A stretch of DNA of 64,000 bases, taken from positions 93,926-157,925 of the forward strand of contig VWZF01003023.1 of the NCBI GenBank assembly GCA_013396755.1, given 5' to 3'. Positions within the stretch are counted from its first letter, which is position 1. The number at the start of each line of letters is the position of its first letter. Made by a program: the position numbers and the translations under genes. This document shows, piece by piece, positions 1-12,822 of this stretch. Under the pieces are notes generated by a model. That model had not been told where the DNA came from. It saw only the letters and a program-made list of their open reading frames with translations, and did no database searches. The stretch comes from Sclerurus mexicanus. Its lineage: Eukaryota > Chordata > Aves > Passeriformes > Furnariidae.

Positions 1-214
1 AATTAGGATGCATTCAACAATTGTCCTGGCCACTCCACAGGAAACATGGGGTTTTTTACTATCAGGACAACAGAACTCTCTACTAAAATGTCCAAAAATA
101 CATTTTGGCAAGCATTTAGGAAGAAAATTTTATAAAGAACTAGGAATAACTAACTTTTGGAATAACATTTTAGAATGAAATTGTAATTCTTCACCATGAA
201 TGAAGTGAGGCACT

Positions 215-391
215 AGAACAGGTTGCCCAGAGAAGCTGTGGATGCCCCATCCCTGGAGGTGTTTAAGGCCAGGCTCGATGGGGCCCTGAGCAACCTAGTC
301 TAGTGGATGGTGATCCTGTCTGTGGCAGAAGAGTTGGAACTAGATGATCTTTAAGGTCTCTTCAAACTGAAACCATTCTATGATTCTGTGA
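215..391 (+). mobile_element. CR1 LINE fragment, 3' end
   Basis: This has the typical avian CR1 3' region: GGTTGCCCAGAGAAGCTGTG, then a block reading CCCATCCCTGGAGGTGTTTA, then GAACTAGATGATCTTTAAGG, ending in ATTCTATGATTCTGTGA. The ATTCT-type terminal repeat marks the 3' end. The 5' part is missing, as usual for CR1. Changes from the consensus are moderate. Confidence 0.92.
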
Positions 392-2621
392 TTTGTGTGA
401 ATTCTCTTTTGCCACTTGAAGTGCAGAAGGGTCCATGAGAACTACAGCTCCACTATGTGAGTACTTAGCAAAGCATGTTTAAAGGCTGCAACAATAAACC
501 TATCAACCAAAACTCACAAGTACTATAAATGAAAGGGTATCAAGTCCTTAAAATACCACAAACCTTCCTCCAAACTGCTGCCACAGAACCCCTGACATCC
601 TTTCTAAAACCTTTGTATAATGTTGCTGTTGCAGCATTTAGCCATTTGTTACAGAATTTATAAATGGATTTACTTCTGTCACAGGTTTTTTTTCCTGGTG
701 AAAAACCTCTTGACACAGACAATGGCAATTTCTACTATGAAAATAATCTTTTAAGTTCACTTCAAAGATAAACTGGATAGGCATTAACATTTAAACAGCT
801 TTTTAGAAAGCTGGGCTATAAATTAGGAATGTCAAGATCACCGTGCCTCCTGAACAATTTAAATCCTATCACTCATACTAAAAAGGACACAAATTAATTA
901 TGGAATGAACACAGGGTGGGGTTGGTTCTGCCATGCTTACTCATGAGGAACAGGGTGTACCTAGACAATTCCCTCATGGGACACTTCTGCAGAATGTACT
1001 ACAGGCCTGTTCAGATTAAATTGAGAAAAGAAATGTAATAAAATGTTCCCTTTTGAACCACTTAAAATGCTAATATGTTGCTTCTAATGAGACCAAACCG
1101 GTGCACTTCTGGCACAGTGCCTAGATGAATCTCAGTCACCAGCAGATTTATGGGTTTTTTTTCTGCAGCTGTAGTGCTCAGTGGAAATAAAGACCTATGT
1201 GCATAGGAAGAAAATATGTAATAAACATGAGCCAACCTTCCTGAATTCCAACTGTAGCAGCACTGCCACAATGGGAAAGGCCTAATTGCTGGCACTCCAT
1301 ACCTGGCTTGGACATGCACTTTGTTAGTGAGACTTAGATCCCTTCGATATGAAGTAGAAGACTGATGAGACAAAAGAAATACAGTTCTAATTTAGGCTCT
1401 GGAAGAAAGTAGGCTGTCGGGATTATGCAGAAACTTTCTGTGCATTTCTTTGCCAGTGTGATCCCTTGTGTCTCAGTATCACAAACCTGTCATTAGCTTC
1501 TGACTTCTTGTCCTTATCACAGGATCTACTCTTCAAGCTGTTGTGCTCAGTCCTCTCTTTTCCATTCAGACAACCCTGATCTTTTCCTTGCTTGCCACTC
1601 CTTCAACACACAGCAAGCTGCTGTGCAAGTGCTTTCTCTTTCATCCTGTCTACAATAGTCCAACCTGGCTCCTTGGCTGTGTATCCAGGGAGCCATGTCT
1701 CAGACAACAGGGACTCTCATCTGCCCTGAAGTTATGCAATTCAAGATCATCATTAGGAAATTATCTACGTGATGGTAGTAAGTCAGCAGTATATAATAGG
1801 CTGTACAGAGAGCTGGATCCCATTGCACTTCAGGTAAGCTTATTCTAAAGGACTATCCAAACCAAATTTCAATACTTTCAGGAATAGTCTCCCGAAATAT
1901 GGAGAGCACCACTCCAGGAAGGAGCCCCAAATGCAGGGAAGCAGGTAGGTAATGCACATAGGCATCTATAGGGCCATAGAATCTCTTTCAGCTCATATCC
2001 ACACAGCTGCATAAATACAACCCTTGCCTGTATCCCTTTCTCCCAGTTTAGTTCTTGTCCCCACTAAATTTGAACCTATTCCCTCCTCCACACTGCCTTG
2101 GCACCAAGAAGGGGGTCACTGAATGCACACAAGACACAGGCTTCCTGCTCTCACTTCCCGGACTTGGCCACATCCCAGCCCACAGCAGCTGGCTCTGGCT
2201 GCTGGAGAAGCTCTGCTTCATCTCTGCAGCCCTGGGACACAGCGTGCTCAGACACCCTCCATCGGGAGCACACACAGGCTTTTCAGTGCTAATTGCTGAG
2301 AGAGCCTCAGCAAACTGTGATGTCAGTGTCTTTGGAGATTTTAGTTTCTAAGTGCAAACAAGCTTCTACTGAGCACAATCATACAGAATTGAGAATTCTT
2401 GCAGGAGCACCAGAATCTGAGCACATTTTCACAAACACACTTAAAGACCATTCCATGGTGAGGCTACAGGCAACCATGAATATTTCAGTAGGAAGACCTA
2501 GGCAACCATAATCATATAAAGTGTCAGCAACACTGCTTACAGTCATTCTGCCATCAGAGCTTGGAAGTGCAGAGGAGCACACAAAGTTGTGCTTATGTAT
2601 GATGCAGTTATGGAGGAGAAT
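392..2621. other. Intronic stretch with no recognised gene or repeat
   Basis: Most of this is AT-rich unique-looking sequence. A locally GC-richer block at about 2,050-2,350 is open in several frames on both strands, but the peptides look random and no splice-flanked exon stands out. Confidence 0.6.
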
Positions 2622-3030
2622 GACAGAATAATTTAGGTTAGGAGGGACTTCTGAGGGTCATCCAGTTTAACCTCATAGCCAAAGTGGGGCCATCTTTGAA
2701 ATAAGATCAGGCTGCTGAGGGCCTTGATCTGTCCTGCTTTGAGTATCCCAGAGACGGAGATCCTGCGGCCCCTCTGGCAAAACCTTCTCAGTCTGCAGGG
2801 GAAGAATGTTTTCCTTATCCTGAAATGGGTCATCTTCTGTTGCAGTTTGTGACCATTGCCCCTTCCTACTTTTTGTGTGTACCTCTCAGAAGAAACTGGC
2901 TTGTCCATGAATGCTTCTGTAGGTAATAGAAAACAAAGCCAGTTTCTTCAGCTTCCCCTTGTTTATCGTGTGCTCCCGCCCTCTATCCATCTAGTGTCCC
3001 TCTGCTGGACTGCCTCCAGCTTGTCAGCAC
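2622..3030 (-). mobile_element. CR1 LINE fragment, 3' portion, diverged
   Basis: On the plus strand it reads as the reverse complement of a CR1 3' end: a TTAGGAGGGACTTCTGAGGG head, then CATCCAGTTTAACC, a TCAGGCTGCTGAGGGCCTTG block, and a distal CTCTGCTGGACTGCCTCCAG block. That order matches CR1 from the 3' UTR back into the ORF2 C-terminus. It is more diverged than the 14-kb copy. Confidence 0.85.
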
Positions 3031-6000
3031 TATTTGTACATATTTATAAAGCTGTCCAGATTGCACAATCCCACAAGAACACACTGGCTTAACAACAGTA
3101 ATATAAATATTATGAATACATTTTACAGATCTTTCATGATTCATTAAAGAAAATGACTGCTAGCAAAGTGGTAGATATGGGTGATAATTACAGAACAGTA
3201 CAAGGCAGTTTCTGCAGGCATGCTGTACAGTAAAGTTAAAAAATAAAGCTTATATAAGACTATAAATATTAGGCAGAAAATGTCCCAAGGAATTTCATAA
3301 CTCTAAAAAGAAATACCTGAGAGCATGTGGGGTGTAAGTACAGGTTACAAATTTTGAATCACAATTACTTTCCAGCAGACTATTCCATGTATAGCAAAAA
3401 CACGTATTTCTGTGAACCGAGATGATTTTTATTTGGTTCTGAAAAATATTTTAGAAAACAAAGCCTCATTAATCACTTTTTACACTTAGGAATTGGAAAC
3501 ACTTCTTGTCAGTGAACACCAGTTGTCTGCAGAGAAGCTCTGCAAATTACCCAGCTCTCTGTTGGGAAACAGCAACTGATGAACACTCCTCCAGCATAGT
3601 CAGGACAGTTACCTTATCTTATGGCACTAGTTTTTAGCCCTCATACAGTTTTATGGATTTGTCAGGCCCCATTTGAGTTCTCCTTGACTTCATGAAGCCT
3701 GTCTTCTCTCTTTTCATTATGCACAGAAACAATGAGGAAGGCAAGGATCATGTGGCACCAGTTACAATATTCTCAAAGGACAATAAAAATGATCTATTTC
3801 TGACAATGCCTGCTACTGCAAGTAGCAGGGCTGCCAACCTCTCTCCCATACTCCTAATACCAAAAACTGTATTAATTGCTTTGAGGAAATGAAGTCCAGA
3901 TTTCCTGGGAATAACCTTCCTCGACAAAGCACTTCAGAAGGGGAAGTGGATAGATGAGCTACATCAATACTAACACTCCTTACCCACATGGCACCAGAGG
4001 TGCCACCAGATGCCCTTGGTGATGCCCTTACCCACAACAGTGCCCATCAAGGGCTCTGCACTCCAATGTTCACTAGGACTCATAAGATTGATCCTACTTC
4101 TCCACCTATACTTAACAATACATTTAAATAATTTTTACAGATAATAAAATTAAATGTTTTGGATTAGTCTACAAAGTCTGGTATAAAAATGCACTGAAAA
4201 TATCAGTATTTATAAATTACAGTCTATCTGGTATGTAAAGGACTGTACTTGCAGTGTTGAGTGAGACTGACAGAAACCTTGCAACGTAACTCCAAACATT
4301 TATAAATGTACTGTTCTAAAACAATAATAAAAACACAAAAAAAACCCCAAACCCAAACAAAACAAAACTTCCAAAACTTTTGAGATTAGCATTTGGAATT
4401 GAAGGGCTAAGCATGTTGAGATTGGTGAAAATATATTTAAAGACCAAATAACTACTTCAATTAAACCTATACTATTACTGTATTTTTAACTTCATTAGAA
4501 GTAATAAAAATAACAACAGTACAGTAAGAGCATTGCTAAAAGAGGTGATAGAACAATATTTTTTTGTTATTTCTGTCTGCTGCTATGTTCTTTGCTTTTT
4601 CTGTGTGTCTTGATACAGTCACTAATATCTTTGCCACTGGTCTGCCTTCTATACACAACAATTTGATAGCAAGAGAAAAAAAAGGAAAAACAAAAACAAA
4701 GACATTACACTGCTAAAAAGCTTTTACATCTGGGGACAGGAGGAAAATCCATAAATGTTTTAAACATAATTCAAAGATCAGTTATGGAGGTGCCTCTTCT
4801 AACTCCTATGCATTTCTGACATATCTAAATAAAAGATAAAGACTGCTGCTGAAGAGAAGCTGGGGTACTGTGCCTGATTTGCAGTGTTACCTAAAAACCC
4901 GTAACAGCTGTCCCATTTCCCTCCCTATCTTTACAAACAACTGTTGAACTCTCCCAACAACTCCCCCCCTCAGCTTCATATATTCCTTTCCTATCTGGCA
5001 CAGCACCTTCTGCTATGATTTCCAAATGTCCTCTTGACACACGCTTGTGCACGTACTGCTGCATCTGTTACTAATTAGGGAGGGATATTTAGCCTGGTTG
5101 GAGAATGACGCTCTTTGGCAGGGAAAGGAAGCCTGCAAGTTAGAAACACCTTTTCACTCCATTTCTATTATTTTTTTATACACAGCAAAACAGAAAGAAA
5201 AGAGCCTGTGAATGTTCTACAGTAGGCCAGTGTATTTGTGCAGATTCAGGTTTCTACCCAAGATGCTAGAAAATTATTTAATTTGCTTTCCTTTGAACTC
5301 CCAGTCAGATTGGCATTTTTCCACATACCTGTCTGTGACAGACCTTTTCTATCAACAGTTGTTAAAGTTCTGCCTAGGCTTTCACAGACTGAACAGCAAA
5401 TTCATACTGCCTAATCCAGCCAAAACTATAATATGACACTGTGGAACAGAAACAGCAGACAAAATTATCAACTCGTCAGGAAATGTGCAGAGGAGACAAG
5501 AAAGCCCTTATAGCCTACATGAATTTAAAAGGCTTTGCAAACATCTTGGAGCAAAAGAACAGGATATTTAATATGAATAAAAGTGTTGTAGTAAATTAAA
5601 GTACATTCTTGCAATGTTCAGTGGTAAATATGGTGCTGTTAATGCCACATTGCCCTATAGGGCAGTTTCTTCAGAATATAGGAACTATGGTCTGTTCTTG
5701 CAGAATTTCAATATCCACAAGTAACATAAAGATGTGGTCATCTATGTAAGTCAGCAAATGTGACATTCATTTAATTCAGTTTTTGATATCCATGATGCAT
5801 ATAGCACAGTCAGCATCCTGTACAATCGATAAAGCGGTGACATGTAACATCATGTAATATTTGACAGACATTAGGATGTGCTCAATCATGTTTGAAGCAT
5901 GCCTGTCATTCCTGCATTACGGTCTGTCTATGTCTAGCTACAGGTGTTCAAAATTTCCCTACTTACTTTCAAAATCCAAGTGAACTGAGTCTCTCAGTGA

Positions 6001-6149
6001 CAGGACAAATGAAGACATTGGACAGGACAAATAAAGGGAATGCTTTGCAGCACCTGCAGTTAAGGAACAGCTGGCAGAGGATACGAAGGTCTCAGCAGCT
6101 TCAGCTGTGGAGACCAGGAGAGTTTTGAAACTGGTGGAGGCAACAGAAG
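3031..6149. other. Intronic stretch, mostly unique AT-rich DNA
   Basis: No exon or transposon is recognised apart from the A/C-rich tract at 4,321-4,368 and a purine-rich tract at about 4,671-4,705. Confidence 0.6.
4321..4368. repeat. A/C-rich low-complexity tract
   Basis: A-runs are interrupted by CCCC, CCC and single C residues, with a repeated AAAAC unit near the end. No flanking element is identified. Confidence 0.85.
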
Positions 6150-6405
6150 TTGCTGTAACTGAAATTCTGCTTAGACATAAAAATGGGAGTTTTTTTCCTC
6201 CACAGTGAGGGTGGTCATGAACAGGAATAGGTTTGCCAGAGAGTTTATGGAGCCTCTGTTGTTGGAGATATTCAAAACTTGACAAAGATCTGAGCAACCT
6301 GATCTAACTTGAAACTCAGCCCTGCTTTCAGCAGGCAGTTGGACTAGAGACCTGACGTTTTCTTCTGATTTAAATTACCCTGTGACCGAAAGATTCCATG
6401 ACTCA
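6150..6405 (+). mobile_element. CR1 LINE fragment, 3' end, diverged
   Basis: The order of blocks matches the CR1 3' region: TTTTTTTCCTCCACAGTGAG with GGTGGTCATGAACAGGAATA, then GAGATATTCAAAACTTGACA, then TCTGAGCAACCTGATCTAAC, then GTTGGACTAGAGACCTGACG, and an ATTCCATGACTCA end. It belongs to the subgroup with a GATATTCAAAAC block, which differs from the copy at 215-391. The 5' boundary is approximate. Confidence 0.88.
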
Positions 6406-8767
6406 ATAGGGACCAAGCAGAACAGCTGCTTAACTGTTAACTAAGAAGGCTGTGGTTCTTCAGTTTAATAATATGGGATTCAGAAATTCAACTTTGGATG
6501 AAAACAGTATTATCTGGAGATGTGAGAACCTCTAGGGCTTTTCAGAAGCAAAGCTTCCTCCCAGAAAATCACTCCTGACACATTTGAAGACCCAAGATGA
6601 TTACTTCCCTGCTAGTGCAAAGGAATAAAAAATATGTAAACACTAAAGAAAAAAAAAATCAAAACCCAAAACTATCTTGCAGACTCTGCCCCTCTTGATG
6701 AGCTAGCATTATGCAGCTTTCATTTTATTAAGCATTTTTAGAGAACCCCTGAGTTTCGTTTTCCTCATATTGTTATGCTTACCCTTCCCTTCTTACTCCA
6801 GCCCTTTTATGCATTTTTAGTCCACTTCAGCCATACTCTGCTGTCCAGTTCATTCTTGACTTGAACTGCATTACTGAAAATTACTTTATTTACTGTCTCT
6901 CATGTGAAGACAAGAGATTAAAACATTCAGTTGAATACACAAAAAGATACGGTTAAAACATGCATATACACGCTTGCTGCTTTTGTTTCCATCTAGTGGA
7001 CAAATTATATTTAATTTTCCCTAATCTTACATACAGTGTTCTTTTTGTTTTATTCCAAAGAACTTTACACAGTTCACCAATGAGCTAGAAAATGGATATT
7101 TCTAGAACAATGTATGAAATTCAACTGATTCATTGCAGGCTTTTCATCATAATAACATTTAGAAACAGCCTTCTCAGACATCTGGCAGCAAGACTAGGAA
7201 AGTGATAGTCGTGCATTTTTAAACTCACCATGAGCATTTCCAACAGTAAATCTTTCTGTCTCCCTAGAACCTCTTATTTTTCCTCACAAAAGAAAAAGAT
7301 CTGGAAAACATTGTTTTAAATGCTTGTGCTTCTGTCAGTAAAAAATGGTGCCACTCATTAAGAAGGAAATGTCCTGAATTATGAGAACTGTAAGTCCTAT
7401 TGACAAATGGAACAGCTTATCATGTCCAGGAAGAATGCTATAAATCAACAATTAGTGACAACAGGCAGACAGTTAAGGCTCACTATTCTGACAGAAAAAA
7501 AAATAAATCTACAATGACAATACCAAATGTAGATTCCAGTTGCATCTGCTCATAAGATCAAGCCAAGGCATCATGAGCCTGATGGAGTTCAGCCATCATT
7601 TGTTTTCAGAATGGATTATGTCTACTATTTAGAGAATCATCTTAATAAAGATCCTTAATCCTTCCCAAAGCATAAACAAGACTGTCCAGCTTGTGATAGC
7701 AGACAGGAAGGTCAAATTGCACACTCAGCATGATGAGAAACTTACCATTTCCTAACCCTGACTGGAATTTGTTTGCTTATTTCTGGAGGCAATCTAATTC
7801 AAAGCATTAATGCATTTATGTCTTGCAACCAAAATTTCAAAAGCATAGGAATGGGTTCCTATGCTAATTATGGTAAAGTATAATGCTCATATATAGAGCT
7901 TCAGGTACTCATCAATAAAAATATTGCCTGCCTTGTTGTCATATTGCTTTATGTTAAAATTATATAGTTGCTACAAATTCCTTTATTCCACTAGAAAAGA
8001 AAAAGTCTGAAATACTTTTTGCTTGAAGCCATTCTGCATTCAAACACAGTGAGTATCAGTCAGCCTTCTTAATTTATCCCTCCTTTTCCCAGAAAGTTTC
8101 ATACTCATTTTACAATTTTTAACTGCTCTGATCTTCCAGTATTTTCTTTCTTTGCACTTTCATGTTTTGCTCAGTCAATGGTCAGAAGCATGGATCTGGC
8201 AGAATTGGTGTCCTTCAGCACAGTTCACCATTTCCAGTCTTAGCTTCCCTTAACCACTTAACAATGCTGACAATTTTCTTACATGAAGTAAAATAACTCC
8301 AGGAAGTGCCTTTAATTGTGAGTATTGTTGGGTCTTATAGAATGGGTCTTATAGCATCTTATAGAATGAAATTAGGGCCTGACAGCCATATTCAATCCTT
8401 TGAAATGTAAGTGTTCTGTTGGAGATTAATAAATTACCCGCATAGAACTGTAAACTGCTGAACAGAGCACTAGTGAAAATCTACTCCTATAGGCACTTAA
8501 ATACAAATGCAACTGAAAATCAGCAAAATGAATAATGTTCACTCAGAATACAGGTAATATTATTCCTACCCTACAATGTAATACATATCAAATTATGTAA
8601 TTATCATTACAATTACTAAAAGTATTGAAACCTGTGTGGACATACCTACACACAACTCAACTTATATAGAGGTTTCTTCTCTGTTTATGAAATGGTTGGG
8701 TATCAGATCCTCAACTGAGGTCACTTCTTATCATCCACTGTCTCAGCCCATCTGGGACCACAAAACC
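6406..8767. other. Intronic stretch with no recognised gene
   Basis: AT-rich unique-looking DNA. The only structure seen is a short imperfect triplication at 8,331-8,368. Confidence 0.6.
8331..8368. repeat. Imperfect short tandem repeat of a CTTATAG(A)AT unit
   Basis: Three successive units share TCTTATAG: GGTCTTATAGAATG, GGTCTTATAGCAT and CTTATAGAATG. This looks like local slippage. Confidence 0.75.
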
Positions 8768-9220
8768 GCATAACAATTTAAGTGGGAAGTCTCTTTGGTG
8801 GCTGCTCAGTTCACCTTCAAAGCAATGGCACCATCAGAGTTAGATCAGACTGTTAAGGCACTTGCCCAAGCCCATGTTGTGGATTCCTGCAGTCTCTCCA
8901 GAACACTCCAGTTCTCAGCCACCTGCTAGGGAAGAATCCTTCCCTTAGATCCAAGAGGATGTTTGCTATTGCAGATCATGACCACTATGCCTTGTTCTTC
9001 TGCGTGTACTTTGGAGAGGAAACTGGCTCCTCCTTACATATAACTGCTCTTGCTGTACTGACGAGCACAGAATACTGAAACCTGAGCCACCTTCTTCAGG
9101 CTAAACAAGGCCTGTTTCTCCAGCCTTCTGCACACCAAGCACTCCAGTTAGCCCTCTGTGTGGTGGCCACCCACTGGATTCTGGTCTGTCATTGCCTTCT
9201 GCTGGGATGTCCTGCCTCAT
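8768..9220 (-). mobile_element. CR1 LINE fragment, 3' portion, old
   Basis: Read on the plus strand: AACAATTTAAGTGGGAAGTC, then GAGTTAGATCAGACTGTTAA, then a TTCTTCAGGCTAAACAAGGC block, then CTCCAGCCTTCTGCACACC, and a GGTGGCCACCCACTGGATTC block. These follow the order of a reversed CR1 from its 3' end into the ORF2 C-terminus. Divergence is high and small deletions are likely, so the ends are approximate. Confidence 0.82.
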
Positions 9221-12200
9221 AAGAAAACCCAATAGAGCATGGAAACGAGGGGAACAATCTCCTCTCTGGACCTACATGAAATGCTCTTGGATAGAGTGGG
9301 TCCACTGTATGGCTCGTTTTTAATCTCACCCATCACCACTTCTTTTCTGTTTTCTCCTCTCTTATGTGGCATGGAACAGTCTTTCAAGAAGCATCCCGCT
9401 GCGAACATGTGCAGAGAGCACACCCCCCTAAATTCACCATTGCTAAACAACATGACCTGTAACACAACACTTTTCTTTGCACACTTTGCATATATTTTTT
9501 CAGATTTCAGACATCCTTTATATCATGCTGTAAAGACAACCCTCTGATTCAGAAAAGCCAAAGTATTCTCATAAATTATATGGCAAACAAGTGAAACTCC
9601 ATATGCTACTTGCCAGGAATTTTTGATTTCAACAGACTAAAAGCTAATAAAATCTAAAAAGTGTTACCAACATTACAACCAAAATCTCTCTACTTTGTGC
9701 TTTCAGTGAGGGGAATAGTAACGGAAGTTAAGTAAAACACAAAATAAGAAGAAATGGTAAAAAAATTTTCTCCCACCCCTTCCCAAACCACCACATTTTA
9801 CTTGCATACACAAGGATCTATTGATCTTCCAGTAACTAAAAGTCAAAATCAGTTGTTCTCTGTATTACCGGATTATAATTTATCACAATAGTGTGTATTT
9901 TAAAAACATCACCTTTGTTATTAATATAACAGAAAAATGCAAAAACCAGTGGAATAAGAAAACTGGCTCTTCATTAGGTTTTCTGCTGCCAGGTCAGCAA
10001 ATTTCAGCCATCACAGTTCCCTTAATATTTCTGGAAAATCACTGCTTTTCTATATCACTGTTTCCCGGGACAGTTAAATGAAAATAATCTTCATGACACT
10101 TGTTGTTGTGATTCTATATTAAATCCCCATTAAGTATTTTGATATTCTCAAATGCAAGGTCCCCTATAAGAAGCATGTACTCTGGTCATTTTTCTCTGTG
10201 TATGGTTCTGCTAGCAAGTCTGCACAGCATATTAATACACCAAGAGCTTTTTAAGTGTCAATTATCACAACATGCTATACTACTACTATACTATTTCACT
10301 TATTTTAAATCAAACTGTACCACTAGTATAGGCTACAGCTTTTTTGTTTGTTTGTTTTAAATTACATTGTGTCTTGCCTCAGATGAGTGACCAGGTCATA
10401 ATCTTCCCACAGCAGTGGCTGGTGAGATTGCTTTAAATTCACAGGCACTGCTAATAACTACTTGAAAACAGCTTGTTCTGTTAAAACAGTGCAGTGATCC
10501 AAATCCTGTATTTTTATTATTTTTTTCACCAAATGTCCTAAGGTTTTATTGATCTACTTTATCCAATATTATGGTTAGCTGTACCTCTTTGCCTTTAGGA
10601 TATATGGGAAAACTGTAAAATAAGCCAACTGCACTTAGAAAACAGTATAAAACATAGAGAGAACATTGATTTCCATGACCAAATTTTTTTCAATATAAGT
10701 CAAAAGGACAGAGAGAGAATTCAGATTTCATAAGTGACAGCAGGTTTGACATTATTCATTATGCTCTCTTTTATCTTTGTGGGTAAACTGTTCAGCTGCT
10801 TATTTTTGAGAGAAAATTAAAAAAAATAAACAAACAAACAAAAAAAACCACAAAAAAACCCCTCCAAACCCCCCCAAAACAAAACAAAAAAAAAAACCCC
10901 ACCACACACACAAAAAACCCACAAAAACCCATCAAAAAACAAGCCAGGACAGAAACCCACCCTTAACCTCCAATTCTCTAATCATACAAAATAAATACAC
11001 TAAAATGTAACAATATTAGATAGCCATGCCTGAAGGTTTTCCCTTAGGAAAGCTATTTTCAATTCTCCTGCTACATCAGATGGGACCAGCTCACTGCCAA
11101 GACCATGTGTTCTTGGATGTGGCTGCAGTTCCTGAGGAGGGATAAAGCCTCTTCAGCTGGAAAAACCTGGCTGCAGAAGGAACTGAGAGAAGAGACACTG
11201 AGTGCTGCCCATCCTTGTTCTGAAACATCCTGAAATTTTTCTTCCCGTGTTTTTTCCCGTTTTTGTTTTGTTTTTTCACTCTAACTGGAATGGTACTCAT
11301 GAGCAGAAAAGGAGCCAAGGACTCCCTCAAGCTGACTACAGACTTGACAATTTCCAGTATTTTCTGTGGAAATAGCACAAATACCAGAATGGAGGAGAAC
11401 ATACCAAAACAGGAGCTGCCCTAATTCTCTACTACATTTCTATTGCTTCTGCTCAATAACTGAACTTTCATTTGGGCACAATGTTTTTAGACTGTAGCTT
11501 AAGGTTTGCATACAAACAAAACAACCATAGAAAAGCAAGACTTTTGAGAACCTCACTCTTTTATTATTTTCTTTAAAAAAAAAAAAACCTAGCTGTGTAG
11601 CGCTTGTCTCAATCAACTATTTTTGACCATGTTTTTTCAGAAAGCTTGTATCAGATGCAGTAATTAGCATAAAAGGGATTAGACCCCATGAAAATTACCT
11701 CCACTATTCTGCACATACTGGGACACAGTGTAAAATTAGCTATGCCAATGGCCTTCTCCCCTTCAAGGAATGAACCTGTGTGCTGCGTTCAGGTTATGTT
11801 TGCACACAGCACCCAATTTCCTCTGAGTGAGCATAGGTGAGAGATACCTTTGTTGCAGAGGCTCTTGGTTCTTCATTCCAGGATATTGAGTATAGGAGTG
11901 TCTGAGGAGTAATAGCTTAGGAAAGGCCCCATCAAGGAAGACCTTCACAGAATCTGTTCCAGAGCTTTGCTCATCCTTATTGGCCTTCTCTTCATTTTTC
12001 CAGCTCTGCTGCATGTTTTTGGTGTGGGGAGGAGCAGAGCTGTGATGAGTGGTGAGGTGATCTTCTCAGGGACAGACTGTCACAACAGCTAAATCCCATC
12101 TCTGAGTCATAATGTTAGGAGTGCATGAATTTATGTGTCACATTAGGGTGTATTTTGCCTACAAGCCTCATTCTACATTAATCTATACCAAGTATCAAAT

Positions 12201-12234
12201 GCTGATTTATCACCCAGGCACTTGCCTTGTAAGG
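9221..12234. other. Intronic stretch with low-complexity tract, otherwise unassigned
   Basis: It contains the A/C-rich tract at 10,813-10,942 and a 13-base A-run at 11,575-11,587. The blocks 11,040-11,420 and 11,760-12,060 are somewhat GC-richer and open in one frame, but I see no protein family or exon structure in them. Confidence 0.6.
10813..10942. repeat. Long A/C-rich low-complexity tract
   Basis: About 130 bp in which the plus strand is almost only A and C, with AAAC units at the start, C-runs of up to seven, and a short CACACACA stretch. G and T are nearly absent, which is strong strand asymmetry. Confidence 0.9.
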
Positions 12235-12440
12235 ACTTTTTGCAGCTCTTAGCTGGCCCTTCATGATTTAGTGGGGCATCTGCAAACTACTTGTTTTGCA
12301 AACTGCAACATTCACCTCCTTTGTAGAGCTGGTTATGAATATGTAGAAAAGAACAGGTCCCAGCACAGATGTCACCTCACCTCACTGACTCCTGCTGTTT
12401 CCTAGCCTACCTGTCCATGCAATTACTGCCTCTCTTACAC
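12235..12440 (-). mobile_element. Ancient CR1/L3-type LINE fragment (internal ORF2 part)
   Basis: The plus strand reads GGGGCATCTGCAAACTACTT, then GGTTATGAATATGTAGAAAA and GAACAGGTCCCAGCACAGAT, followed by a TCACCTCACTGACTCCTGCT block. These resemble the reversed CR1/L3 sequence in the order ATCTGCAAACTT, AATATGTTGAACAGCACTGG, TCCCAGTAC. Similarity is patchy, as expected of an old copy. The assignment is from memory of the consensus. Confidence 0.62.
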
Positions 12441-12670
12441 CTCTAAGGGATTAGGTTTTCCTTGCATAAAAGTGAATGGTTTCCCTCTTACTATGCTTGC
12501 TTTGTAAGTATCTACTAGTTTATGTCTGCACACTAATGATAATTCAAGATGAAAAAAAATCCAAACAACCACAATGAGCCAACTAGATTTTATATACTTT
12601 CCTTAACTAATGTGTTCCACCACACTTTGCTGGTTTGGCACACTGTGCCTGCTGGTTGTAAGGAAGAGCT

Positions 12671-12816
12671 GTGTCCTGGTTTCAGCTGGGAGAGAGTTAA
12701 CTTTCTTCCCAGCAGCTGGTGCAGTGCTATGTTTTGGATCCAGTATGAGAATTATGCTGGTGACCCAGTGATGTTTTGGCTGTTGCTCTGTAGTGCTTAA
12801 GTCAGGGTCTTTTCAG
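12671..12816 (+). mobile_element. Endogenous retrovirus LTR fragment (5' part of LTR)
   Basis: The sequence starts TGTCCTGGTTTCAGCTGGGA, then GAGTTAACTTTCTTCCCAGC, GGTGCAGTGCTATGTTTTGG, and GATGTTTTGGCTGTTGCTCT. This is the well-known start of a high-copy avian ERV LTR family, beginning with the terminal TG. Only about 145 bp remain. No internal retroviral region, primer-binding site or second LTR is seen, so it is a truncated LTR relic with no coding capacity. Confidence 0.8.
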
Positions 12817-12822
12817 AGATGA

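Noticed and set aside
2048..2351. Open frames on both strands in a GC-richer block, considered as an exon or retrogene
   Set aside because: Both peptides look random, there is no poly-A or repeat boundary, and no family match comes to mind.
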